Assembly (NCBI RefSeq): GCF_004354365.1
Contig: NZ_SJCY01000011.1
Span: 1-64,000, forward strand
Direction of reading: 5' to 3'
DNA length: 64,000 nt
Source: Pedobacter changchengzhani
GTDB lineage: Bacteria > Bacteroidota > Bacteroidia > Sphingobacteriales > Sphingobacteriaceae
Position 1 is the first letter of the stretch, and the number at the start of each line of letters is the position of its first letter. The notes beneath the pieces were generated by a model that was not told where the DNA came from, did not search any database, and saw only the letters and a program-made list of their open reading frames with translations. Below are positions 37,525 through 45,925 of the stretch, one piece after another. The translations under genes and the position numbers were made by a program.

Positions 37525-37532
37525 TATTTTTG
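37525..37532 (+). promoter_or_regulatory. Possible -7 box (TATTTTTG) of the cyclophilin gene
   Basis: TATTTTTG matches the TAnnTTTG consensus and lies 67 bp before the ATG. A good -33 TTTG at the right spacing is not seen. Confidence 0.35.
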
Positions 37533-37599
37533 CGTTTCGTATAATAAATTACAATTACTTTTATACGCTGTTTAATTTAATTAATAAGATAAAATTTAT

Positions 37600-38058
37600 A
37601 TGAGTAAAGCAATAATAAAAACCGAAAAAGGCGATATGACTGTCGAATTTTTTGATAATGATGCACCAAAAGCTGTAGCGAACTTTAAAAAACTTGCTAA
37701 AGAAGGCTTTTATGACGGTGTTTCTTTTCACCGTGTAATTTCTGATTTTATGGTTCAAACTGGTTGCCCAAATTCTAAAGATGGTGCATCAGGAATGCCG
37801 GGTACTGGTGGCCCGGGTTACAAAATTGATTGTGAAACTACTGGCGCAAACCAACATCACGATCGCGGTGTGTTATCTATGGCTCATGCTGGTCGTAATA
37901 CAGGTGGTTCTCAATTTTTCATTTGCCATAGCCGTACAAATACTGCACATTTAGATGGTGTACACACTGTTTTTGGTAAAGCAGTGGAAAATGTTGATCT
38001 TGTTGATGATATCCGCCAGGGAGACAAAATTTTATCTATTGAAATAATTGAAGATTAA
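37600..38058 (+). CDS. Cyclophilin-type peptidyl-prolyl cis-trans isomerase
   Basis: The 152-residue single-domain cyclophilin has FHRVISDFMVQTG with the catalytic Arg, GPGYKIDCE, RGVLSMAHAGRNTGGSQFFI and HLDGVHTVFGKAV. There is no signal peptide, so it is cytoplasmic and helps protein folding by proline isomerisation. The short length fits the PpiB-like bacterial type. The gap to the next gene contains low-complexity CTCATATCTCA repeats. Confidence 0.94.
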   Translation: MSKAIIKTEKGDMTVEFFDNDAPKAVANFKKLAKEGFYDGVSFHRVISDFMVQTGCPNSKDGASGMPGTGGPGYKIDCETTGANQHHDRGVLSMAHAGRNTGGSQFFICHSRTNTAHLDGVHTVFGKAVENVDLVDDIRQGDKILSIEIIED

Positions 38059-38213
38059 AATATAGATTTGAGAAGCTAGATATTAGATTTGAGTTTAGAT
38101 ACTCATATTTATAATTCTTTCTCATTTTAATTAATTAGACACGCGATTTGACTTGTTTGGTTTGGGTTGATACTCATATCTCAAGCTCATATCTCACATC
38201 TCAAAAAAGAAAT

Positions 38214-38762
38214 ATGAATTTAAGAGGAATTGTTGCCGTTAGTGGCAGACCTGGGTTGTTCAAATTAATTGGACAAAATAAAGTGGGTTATATTTTAGAA
38301 AGTCTTGATGAGCAAAAACTTAAGGTTATTGCAAACATGACCAATACTAAATTGGCTTCGCTAGAAGATATTACCGTTTATGGTTTAGAAGATGAAATTA
38401 AATTAGTTGATATTTTTACAAAAATTACAGCTAAAGGAACTACGCCTGATCTTAAAGCAGACACTACTGTATTGCGTACTTATTTTAACGAGGTGGCTCC
38501 AAATCATGATGATGAGAAAGTTTATGCTTCAGATATGAAGAAAATAATTGGCTGGTACAACATCATTAAAGATTTGCCTTTATTTACCGAAGATACGCCA
38601 GATACGCCTGGAACAGATGCTGAAGTTAAATTATCAGAAGAGAAAACCGCTGCTGATAAAAAGCAAAAAACAGCTACTGGAAAAGCATCAAGCGCAAAAG
38701 CAAGTACTAAAACATCTGCACCTGCTAAAAAAGCAAGTATGACAAGTAAGAAAGGTGTTTAA
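38214..38762 (+). CDS. DUF5606 domain protein
   Basis: The 182-residue protein opens with MNLRGIVAVSGRPGLFKLIG, followed by KVGYILESLDEQKLKV, the signature of the Bacteroidota DUF5606 family, and ends in a Lys/Ala/Thr/Ser-rich tail (about residues 150-182) of low complexity that may bind nucleic acid. ATG at 38214 is chosen because the upstream in-frame extension to 38148 is repeat-like CTCATATCTC sequence. Its role is unknown. It is followed by a terminator. Confidence 0.82.
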   Translation: MNLRGIVAVSGRPGLFKLIGQNKVGYILESLDEQKLKVIANMTNTKLASLEDITVYGLEDEIKLVDIFTKITAKGTTPDLKADTTVLRTYFNEVAPNHDDEKVYASDMKKIIGWYNIIKDLPLFTEDTPDTPGTDAEVKLSEEKTAADKKQKTATGKASSAKASTKTSAPAKKASMTSKKGV

Positions 38763-38779
38763 TCTTTTTTAAAGTTATT

Positions 38780-38812
38780 AAAAAACATCAGCCTCGGTTG
38801 ATGTTTTTTTTT
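38780..38812 (+). terminator. Terminator after the DUF5606 gene
   Basis: AAAAAACATCA pairs with TGATGTTTTTT around GCCTCGGT, followed by a T-run; 17 nt after the stop codon. Confidence 0.85.
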
Positions 38813-38817
38813 GGACT

Positions 38818-38946
38818 TTAACCAAAAAAGTACCACAAAGCAATAATGATAACAAATGATATGAATACGCTAATTTTCAAATATTTGTTGCTCTCTTTTT
38901 GATTGCTTTTTATTTTGTAGTTTCTTTTATATTTATCTAACAACAT
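38818..38946 (-). CDS. 42-residue single-pass membrane protein
   Basis: The reverse strand encodes a 42-residue protein starting MLLDKYKRNYKIKSNQKESN: a basic N-terminal half, then one hydrophobic helix KISVFISFVIIIALWYFFG to the C-terminus. The positive-inside rule gives N-in topology. It lies between the DUF5606 terminator and rlmH, on the rlmH strand. The strong split between a charged half and a membrane helix, and the clean stop, argue for a real gene; no homologue is known to me. Confidence 0.5.
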   Translation of the reverse strand: MLLDKYKRNYKIKSNQKESNKYLKISVFISFVIIIALWYFFG

Positions 38947-39002
38947 AATTTTTATTTTAATGATGATTTTTGGTGGGAATTTCCACAGTATTGTTTTTAA
39001 AA

Positions 39003-39476
39003 TTAAGCGTGGTGGTAAGGCTCGCCCTTTAAAATGCTGAAACCTCTGTAAAGTTGTTCAACAAAAAACATTCTGATCATTTGGTGCGAAAAAGTCATAT
39101 CAGATAAAGAAATTGAACCATTTGCCCTTTTATAAATGGTTTCGTCGAAACCGTAAGGACCGCCAATTATAAATATTAAATGTTGTACACTGCCCACCAT
39201 TTGTTTGTTTAAATAATCAGAAAAAGCAACTGAACTATATTTTTTGCCTTTCTCATCAAGCAGTATTACAACGTCGTTATTGTTAATTTGTTTATGCAGC
39301 AATTCTGCTTCTTTGGTCTTTTGTTGTGCTTCGCTTAAATTTTTAACATTCTTAACATCGGGGATAGCCAAAAAGCTGAAATTTATATAATGTTTTAGCC
39401 GATTAATGTATTTTTCAATGCCTTCAATTAAATATTTGTCTTCGGTTTTGCCAATGGCGATTAGTGTAATCTTCAT
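39003..39476 (-). CDS. rlmH: 23S rRNA (pseudouridine1915-N3)-methyltransferase
   Basis: RlmH is a SPOUT-class enzyme that methylates pseudouridine 1915 in helix 69 of 23S rRNA. At 157 residues it has the exact family length, with VILLDEKGKKYSS, the SAM-binding knot FIIGGPYGFDETIYKRA and the C-terminal LSDMTFSHQMIRMFFVEQLY followed by YHHA. It is divergent from the MutS-like gene, with 42 bp between their starts that must hold both promoters. Confidence 0.96.
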   Translation of the reverse strand: MKITLIAIGKTEDKYLIEGIEKYINRLKHYINFSFLAIPDVKNVKNLSEAQQKTKEAELLHKQINNNDVVILLDEKGKKYSSVAFSDYLNKQMVGSVQHLIFIIGGPYGFDETIYKRANGSISLSDMTFSHQMIRMFFVEQLYRGFSILKGEPYHHA

Positions 39477-39518
39477 TTAAATAATTAGCTACCTTTATGA
39501 TTTTAAAATGTAAATATA

Positions 39519-41333
39519 ATGGTTAAAACACAAGAAGAAATAATTAGTGATTATAATTTAGAAACTACAAAGATTACGGCTACAATTGCTAAAACTAAAA
39601 AGCAGATTGATAAATTATCTTTTGTACGTGTCGGATTATTTTTGTTGGCCATTTTGCTTTTCGTGCTATTTGTGAGCGCAGAAAAAGAAGTTTTTAACCT
39701 CATTTTTGGCATTTCTATTTTAGTGCCGATTATTTTGTTTGCTTTAGTTGTTAAAAAGCAAAGTATTTTAGATCGGGAAGTCATTTATCTAAAGCAGCTT
39801 TTATGGGTGTATCAAAATGAGCTTAATATTTTACACGATTTACCAAACGGTTACGATAACGGTGATGGTTTCGCTTCAGAAGCGCATCCTTATTCTTCTG
39901 ATTTAGATATTTTTGGTCCGTCATCGTTATTTGCTTTACTAAATAGATGCAGTACAAAAAATGGAAATCATTTGCTGGCATCACATTTGGCCGAACCAGT
40001 AGATATAAATTTAATCATCCAACGGCAGGAAGCAGTTAAAGAAATTACTTCAAAAACAACAGATACTTATGGTTTTCGAGCAAATCTTTACGGACATGAT
40101 AACACTAAAATTGAACAGATAAAATCTCAATTAAAAAATCAACTGCAAAAGCAATTAGAATTTACAAATGGAACATTCTTTAAGTTTTACACTAAAATTA
40201 TCCCATATTTTACCATTGGTTTAGTGCTATTAACTTTATTTGTCGATGGTGTTTTTGGTAATCTTTTAGGCTTATTTTTGGTTGCAAATATCGGGTGGAC
40301 AATTATATTAAATCCAAAAGTTAACCTAGTATTTTATGGGTTTGGTAATGGTTCAAACTTATTAAATGATTATGCTGTAGCAGTAAAGTGGACAGAAAAC
40401 CAAAATTGGAAAAGTGCGTACATTCTTTCGTTATTCAAATTTAAAACCCCAGTTAGCCATGAAATTAAGTCGCTTTCTAAGATTATTCAAAATTTTGATG
40501 CACGCCTAAATATTTTAGTTGGCGGAATTTTAAATGCATTTTTACTTTGGGATTTTAGGTGTTGCATTAAACTAAACCAGTGGTGCAAAACATCATCCGA
40601 CCATGTAATTGATGCGCTAAACCGAATTGGCGATTTTGAGGAATTGATATCAATTGCCACAGTTGCGTATAATCAACCTAAATGGACTTTTCCTGACATT
40701 AAGCATAATTTTGAAATTGTGGCTGTTGAGCTTGGGCATCCACTTATTAATGAAAGTTATCGCGTAGCAAATAGTTTTGAGTTGGAGAAACAACCAACTG
40801 TAGATATTGTAACAGGCTCAAACATGGCGGGGAAAAGCACTTTTTTACGCACTTTAGGGATAAACATGGTTTTGGCTTACTTGGGTGCGCCGGTTTGTGC
40901 AAATAAAATGTCTTTATCGAGTTTTAAAATCCTTACCTATATGCGTATTAAGGATTCGCTAAATGAAAGTACATCGACTTTTAAAGCTGAATTAAATCGG
41001 TTAAAAATGATTTTGGATCAGGTGGCAATACACAAAAACGCTTTGGTTTTAATTGATGAAATGTTGCGCGGTACTAACAGTAGAGATAAATATTTAGGCT
41101 CGAAAGTTTTTATAGAGAAGCTGATTTCTACCAAAACGCCTGCTTTATTTGCAACGCACGATTTGCAACTTTCCGAGCTTAAAGAAACGCATCAAACTGC
41201 GGTTCGGAATTATCATTTCGATATTCAAATTAGCGACGGTGAAATGAAATTTGATTATAAATTAAAACATGGCGCTTGTAAAACTTTTAATGCTGCAATT
41301 TTATTAAAAGAGATTGGGCTGTCTTTAGATTAA
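39519..41333 (+). CDS. Membrane-anchored MutS-like ATPase
   Basis: The 604-residue protein has two N-terminal membrane helices (about residues 33-75), another hydrophobic pair near 230-265, and a C-terminal MutS ATPase domain: Walker A GSNMAGKSTFLRT near 428-440, STFKAELNRLKMIL, Walker B ALVLIDEMLRGTNSRDK and the switch His in FATHDLQLSEL. The mismatch-binding N-terminal domains of MutS are absent, so it is not the canonical repair protein. Such membrane MutS relatives are common in Bacteroidota, and their role is unknown. Confidence 0.86.
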   Translation: MVKTQEEIISDYNLETTKITATIAKTKKQIDKLSFVRVGLFLLAILLFVLFVSAEKEVFNLIFGISILVPIILFALVVKKQSILDREVIYLKQLLWVYQNELNILHDLPNGYDNGDGFASEAHPYSSDLDIFGPSSLFALLNRCSTKNGNHLLASHLAEPVDINLIIQRQEAVKEITSKTTDTYGFRANLYGHDNTKIEQIKSQLKNQLQKQLEFTNGTFFKFYTKIIPYFTIGLVLLTLFVDGVFGNLLGLFLVANIGWTIILNPKVNLVFYGFGNGSNLLNDYAVAVKWTENQNWKSAYILSLFKFKTPVSHEIKSLSKIIQNFDARLNILVGGILNAFLLWDFRCCIKLNQWCKTSSDHVIDALNRIGDFEELISIATVAYNQPKWTFPDIKHNFEIVAVELGHPLINESYRVANSFELEKQPTVDIVTGSNMAGKSTFLRTLGINMVLAYLGAPVCANKMSLSSFKILTYMRIKDSLNESTSTFKAELNRLKMILDQVAIHKNALVLIDEMLRGTNSRDKYLGSKVFIEKLISTKTPALFATHDLQLSELKETHQTAVRNYHFDIQISDGEMKFDYKLKHGACKTFNAAILLKEIGLSLD

Positions 41334-41984
41334 TTTACCGAATCAGGAAAAACGCTTTTAAACATTTGGCTAAAGCCAACAACATTTTTAATAAATATCA
41401 GTCGGTTAAAACCGACTGCAGTAATAAATTAATAGGAGGCTGTGTCAAAAACAAGTTAAGAAATTGTAAAAGAATTAAATTTGGCGCTGTCGCCATGCTC
41501 AGCTCGACTGGGCATCCTATTAGCCTGAGTTCGATAAATTTGTCTTATTAAAAACCATGCTTCATTGGCATTATGCTTATGCCTCTCGTCCTTCCCGTGA
41601 AAACGGGAATCCTAATGCGAAAGAAAAGCCTATTTATTGCTTTCAGATTCCCGCCTATGCGGGAAGGACGGAAGTGGCGCAAATTGCTGAAGTTTCCCAC
41701 ACAATAGCGTTAGATCAGGATGACCATTTAGACCTAAGAGCCAATTAAAATATTTTAAGTCAAGGATTGAATTATCGAATTCAGGTTAATACTTTAATAG
41801 GGACTAATTTCGTGGCCTGTTTTTGTCGCATTACGATTTCCGCCTGCGCTGGAAAGACGGCCGCATAAAATATTATTCTGACTATTCAAAAGCAAAATTA
41901 ATTCTGAGACACCCTCATTATATCAAATACGTGTTGGGCTTTAGCCAAAAATTAAGAGATGCATCTCCAAAGTGTTTGTTCTAT
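41334..41984. repeat. 650-bp repeat cluster
   Basis: No real gene is present. Elements in order: TTTTAAACATTTGGCTAAAG with GTCGGTTAAAACCGAC (41356-41418), related to the 15.34 kb sequence; a CATGCTCAGCTCGACTGG segment (41494-41512) related to 31.99 kb; the paired-hairpin element 41588-41671; and the stretch 41793-41910 matching 32028-32145. Three short open frames here run through repeats. Confidence 0.7.
41588..41671. repeat. Paired-hairpin dispersed element, copy 2
   Basis: It starts GTCCTTCCCG and ends CGGGAAGGAC, exact inverted ends. Each end also carries its own hairpin (TCCCGTGAAAACGGGA; TTCCCGCCTATGCGGGAA). The interior AATGCGAAAGAAAAGCCTAT matches copy 1 at 9674-9758. Confidence 0.78.
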
Positions 41985-44528
41985 CTACCTAATCAACGTA
42001 ATATATCCAGAATATTTAACATCTTTTTTAAAAATATCGGTACCGAAAATTACATAATAATAAACGCCAACGGGTAAGTCTTCATTCTTAAATCTGCCAT
42101 TCCAATTGTCGAATATGTTATCTGTAAAGAAAACTTGGTTTCCTAAACGGTTATAAATTTGTAATCGGTATTTAACTAAGTTGGTAATGCCAACAACAAA
42201 CTCGTCGTTTATTCCATCGCCATTTGGCGAAAATGCGTTGGGTGTAAATATTGATGCGTTTTTTAAAATGACCAAATCGCCTTTCGTTACCGAATTCCAA
42301 CAACCATTTTTTGATGTTGCTTTTAAGGTAATTTTATAGGTGCCCGATTGGTTATAGGTGTGAAGCGGATTTGCTGATAATGAAGTTGTGCCGTCGCCAA
42401 AATCCCATTCGTAAAAATCGGCGTATAAGGAGTTATTATTGAAATTAATTGGCACAGGTGGCGAAAATTTAATGTTGAAGTTTGGTGTGGTGGTAAAAGA
42501 AGCGATGGGGATTTTCGCAATTGGCGGTACGGTAATACTTGCAATATCACTCGTACAACTTCCCGCTGTTGCGGTTAAATAATACGTGCCCGCTTGGTTA
42601 AAATTGTTAATTGGTATTTTAACATCAGCATCGCTAGCGGTGAAATTATTAGGTCCTGTCCACAAATATTTCAGTGTATTATCTTTATTTACGGTAAACT
42701 CAATTACATCGTTTAAACAAAAAGCCGGTTGGTTAATGGATATTATCGGTTTATCTGGCTTAATTTCTACTATAAATTTTTGTATTTGAGTAGATGTACA
42801 TCCATTATTCGTTTCTACAATTAGTATTATCGTTTTTTCTCCAATGGATGAGTAGGTTACTTCACGGCTATCATTTTGTGTATTAATAATTTGGTCAACA
42901 CCTTCGCCGAAATCCCATTTTATTTTTGTGTAGTTGGTGGATGAATTTGTGAATGTAAAACTTTGATTTTGCTCACATTTATTATTTACATTGCACGAGA
43001 AAACGGCTTTAGGTATTAAATCAACAGATTGGATTTTTATGCTATTCAGATCGCTTACACAATCTCCAACCTGTATAAATAATTTGTATTCGCCTACATT
43101 CTCTATCCCAGTAATGGGGATTTTAGGATTTTGTTCGCTTGAAGTAAAACCATTTGGGCCAGTCCAATGGTAAGTTGCATAATTAACCTGAGGTGTGGAA
43201 AGTTCTAAAACGTCGCCTACGCATAAATTAGTTTTAGATGCATTAACTACTGGTTTATCGGGTGTTTTAGCCACTATGAAAGTTTGAGTACTGATTACAC
43301 TACATCCATTAGCACCCATTGCCTCTAATACCACAACTTTTTCGCCAGGCGTGCTGTAGGTAATGGTAAACGGACCTTCAGTAGTTTCTGATGCTGTGCT
43401 TGCACCTTCGCCAAATGTCCATTTTAGGGTATTATAATTGGATGATTTACTTTCGAATACATAAGCTTGGTTATCGGTACATGGGTTTAATTTTTTGACA
43501 TCAATTTCTGCTTTGGCGCCTGCAAAATCTGCTGTACCACCAAATTCTAATGTAAATCCATTATTGCCACTCGAAAAGTTATCAATAATTAATGCATACG
43601 TTCGCCCTTTTACTAAATCTACATATTTTACCAATCCATTTTGTCCATCTACACAGCCAGACGATTCGTTTAAATCAGTTTCGGTTAAACTTAAGCCTGT
43701 TTTATAATAACTGGGAAAACAATCTACGCCACTGCCAGAAGCACATCGAATTGCCGTAGTTGCACTCACATTAGCGCAATTTCCACCAACTCCTAAGTCG
43801 TAAAAAACCCAGTCTATATCGTTTGTGGTTACGGTAGGGGTAATTAAGAATGTAAATGTGCCACTCTCGCTTGCTGTAAATAAATACCATGCAGAGTTAG
43901 ATTCAGTACCTAAGCAAGTACCGTCAGTTTCGTGGTTGTTTAAGCCAGCACCTGTTACATTCAATTGTGTAAAAGTCTCTTTGGTGCATAAAACTGAAAC
44001 TGTTCCGCAATCTTGTCCGGGTTGTAGCGGTGGGAAGTAATTATCCAAACACAATTTGAAGGTGCCGGTTTGGTCGTTTTGTGCGCTTACTCTAATGTAA
44101 TATATAGTACCTATTGTTAAACCACCTTTGTTTAAAGATGTTACGTTGTTTGATGTAAATGAGTTACTGGGCATTTCATTTAAATTAGCTGTAGGGGCGT
44201 CATAAGTATATAAAGCTACTAATGGATTAATCAGTGTGTTTGTACTGGATGAGTTTACTTGGCCACTAACAGATATATTTACGTCGTATTTGGATGCTGT
44301 GAATTTAAACCAAACATCTTTGCCTGCTGATGCGCCCCAACCTGAAGGGGCAGAAAAAGGGCTTGTAGTTGCTTCAAAATTCTCATAAGCAGCATCGGTA
44401 GTACAAAAAGCGCTCGTGTTTGTAATGTTGATTGCGCCATTTATATCATCGTTAAGTGGTGGTGCAAATTTCGCTTCTGACGAAATGCTGAAAGTAAATG
44501 TAATGAGGATGAATATTAACAAGCGCAT
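41985..44528 (-). CDS. Secreted PKD-domain protein with T9SS type B sorting domain
   Basis: The 847-residue protein has a signal peptide (about residues 1-18) and an N-terminal beta-rich region (DDINGAINITNTSAFC, then a second cysteine-bearing repeat). The middle has PKD-like domains alternating with Ig-like modules (LKWTFGEGAST; IKWDFGEG; YEWDFGDGTTSLSANPLHTY). The C-terminus of about 85 residues (FTPNAFSPNGDGINDEF, then YGKxW-like FDNWNGRF and LPVGVYYYVI) is the gliding-motility-associated type B sorting signal. The protein should be exported through the type IX system and kept on, or released from, the cell surface. Confidence 0.92.
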   Translation of the reverse strand: MRLLIFILITFTFSISSEAKFAPPLNDDINGAINITNTSAFCTTDAAYENFEATTSPFSAPSGWGASAGKDVWFKFTASKYDVNISVSGQVNSSSTNTLINPLVALYTYDAPTANLNEMPSNSFTSNNVTSLNKGGLTIGTIYYIRVSAQNDQTGTFKLCLDNYFPPLQPGQDCGTVSVLCTKETFTQLNVTGAGLNNHETDGTCLGTESNSAWYLFTASESGTFTFLITPTVTTNDIDWVFYDLGVGGNCANVSATTAIRCASGSGVDCFPSYYKTGLSLTETDLNESSGCVDGQNGLVKYVDLVKGRTYALIIDNFSSGNNGFTLEFGGTADFAGAKAEIDVKKLNPCTDNQAYVFESKSSNYNTLKWTFGEGASTASETTEGPFTITYSTPGEKVVVLEAMGANGCSVISTQTFIVAKTPDKPVVNASKTNLCVGDVLELSTPQVNYATYHWTGPNGFTSSEQNPKIPITGIENVGEYKLFIQVGDCVSDLNSIKIQSVDLIPKAVFSCNVNNKCEQNQSFTFTNSSTNYTKIKWDFGEGVDQIINTQNDSREVTYSSIGEKTIILIVETNNGCTSTQIQKFIVEIKPDKPIISINQPAFCLNDVIEFTVNKDNTLKYLWTGPNNFTASDADVKIPINNFNQAGTYYLTATAGSCTSDIASITVPPIAKIPIASFTTTPNFNIKFSPPVPINFNNNSLYADFYEWDFGDGTTSLSANPLHTYNQSGTYKITLKATSKNGCWNSVTKGDLVILKNASIFTPNAFSPNGDGINDEFVVGITNLVKYRLQIYNRLGNQVFFTDNIFDNWNGRFKNEDLPVGVYYYVIFGTDIFKKDVKYSGYITLIR

Positions 44529-44920
44529 TTAGTAAAGCTATAAAAAAAAAGGTTTACTTCATTTTTATTGTGGCTTGTGATTAGTGGTTTTTTTAACGGT
44601 TAGGGTTTCTATTAACCTAAATGTTTTGAGAAGTTTTCTTGTGTTTGGTGAGGCACCAACCGGTAGTGAAGGGCTGAGAAAGAGCCTTAAAAACCTATTT
44701 TGAGCAGAATTATTTGGTAAAATTGTCTTTGGTCCGCTTGCCATTCGTTATGGGGCGTGCGGAAAAGCGATGGGGTAATGCAATCTTTCCTGTTGGTTGG
44801 TTCAATCTCTATAAAAGCGAATTAGATTGCTCCAAAGGAGCTCATTCCGAGCTTCGTTGTGCCTCCTCTCAACTACGATTTTGCGAACACAAAATCAGCA
44901 CAGTTTCATATATTTACACC
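44529..44920. other. Intergenic region, repeat-like, no gene
   Basis: It holds GTGAGGCACCAACCGGTAG (44648-44666), a motif family also glimpsed near 4216-4240 and, inverted, at 54069-54095. A reading frame continuous with the DUF2007 gene runs through it, but it lacks protein character and I do not include it. Confidence 0.5.
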
Positions 44921-45340
44921 ATGAACGACAGAACTACTGTTTACGCCAGTTATTATAACCCTATTGAAGCCAATATCATTAAAACCAGGCTAGATGATGC
45001 TGGGTTTGCCTGCTTTTTGGCTGATGAAAATATATCAACCATTAACCCACTTTATAACCAAGCGGTTGGTGGCGTTAGGTTAATTGTTTTTGAAAGAGAT
45101 GTAGAAGAAATTAAAGCATTCTTAGGTGAAGATAATGCTATTGCAACGGAAGAAGAAGAGGTGGTAAATGAAGACAATGTAGTGTGCGAAAATTGTGGAT
45201 CGACTAATGTTAGTTATGGCCAAGCTACGCAAAAGCGATTTAGTTGGTGGGTAACTATCATTTCGTTATTAACCGCTAGCTATCCATTTAAGGCAAATAA
45301 ATGTTATCATTGTTATGCCTGCGGACATGAATTTGAGTAG
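44921..45340 (+). CDS. DUF2007 protein with C-terminal zinc ribbon
   Basis: The 139-residue protein starts with a DUF2007 (putative signal-transducing) domain: TVYASYYNPIEANIIKTRLD, then GFACFLADEN and AVGGVRLIVFERD. The C-terminal part has CENCGSTNVSY and CYHCYACGHEFE, a zinc ribbon split by a short hydrophobic stretch WWVTIISLLTASYPF that may dip into the membrane. ATG at 44921 is the only start that gives the domain N-terminus; the upstream extension is repeat sequence. The cellular role is unknown. Confidence 0.8.
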   Translation: MNDRTTVYASYYNPIEANIIKTRLDDAGFACFLADENISTINPLYNQAVGGVRLIVFERDVEEIKAFLGEDNAIATEEEEVVNEDNVVCENCGSTNVSYGQATQKRFSWWVTIISLLTASYPFKANKCYHCYACGHEFE

Positions 45341-45925
45341 GATTTTATAACCAAATGGCCTGAGTTATTTAAACCCGGTAGAAGCGATATACTTTTTGTT
45401 GCTGTTACTTCATGTCAACGAGATACCTTTACAAAAAGATAAAGCGCCTGCCGGCCGGTAGGCAGGTAGAACGGGACGAACTTTTAATAGATGCTTTTGT
45501 TCCTGCTTTACAAATAATTTTGAGCGATATTTTTTAATGCTGAGCAATAACGAGGCAAAGAGAACGTAATACTCCTCTCATAACATTTTCGGTTATTAAT
45601 TAGTTCAAAAAAATCAGTTTTAATTATTTAACCATTAAGGAATTAAGAAAATTAAGTTGGACTATTTTTCGATATAATTGGTTTCACTTCGTCGTCTTTT
45701 CCCACGCAGGTGGGAATCTTAAAACGATAAAAATGCTAATTCGTTACTTTGAAATTTCGTCATAAATAGGGCCAAAGAGTTTATGCCTCAAACAAAAAAA
45801 TCCCGTTCTGCAATTGGCAAAACGGGATTTTTTTTTAGATTAAAGATTAAGGAACAAAGATCAAAGACATTTCTCCATACTATCTGGTTCTTTATCTTTA
45901 TTCTTTGCTCCTTTATCCTTGTTCA
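45341..45925. repeat. Intergenic region with repeats and a bidirectional terminator
   Basis: 45361-45515 aligns in two blocks with 10268-10400 (GCGATATACTTTTTG; ACAAAAAGAT..GACGAAC..AATA). Where the other copy has GTGGAAAGCC, this one carries the palindrome-like CCTGCCGGCCGGTAGGCAGG (45447-45466). A TTTTCCCACGCAGGTGGGAA hairpin is at 45697-45716, and AAAGATTAAGGAACAAAGAT-type repeat follows 45840. Confidence 0.7.
45797..45836. terminator. Hairpin terminator, probably for aconitase
   Basis: AAAATCCCGTT and AACGGGATTTT form a stem around CTGCAATTGGCAA, with A-runs and T-runs on either side, so it can work in both directions. It lies 90 bp after the aconitase stop and 460 bp after the DUF2007 stop. 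Confidence 0.75.

Noticed and set aside
41366..42077. Three short forward open frames downstream of the MutS-like gene
   Set aside because: All lie in repeat elements shared with other intergenic regions and have no protein-like composition; the last also overlaps the T9SS gene on the other strand.
44714..44920. 69-codon N-terminal extension of the DUF2007 protein
   Set aside because: The extension reads through repeat-like intergenic DNA, and the domain starts at the ATG at 44921.
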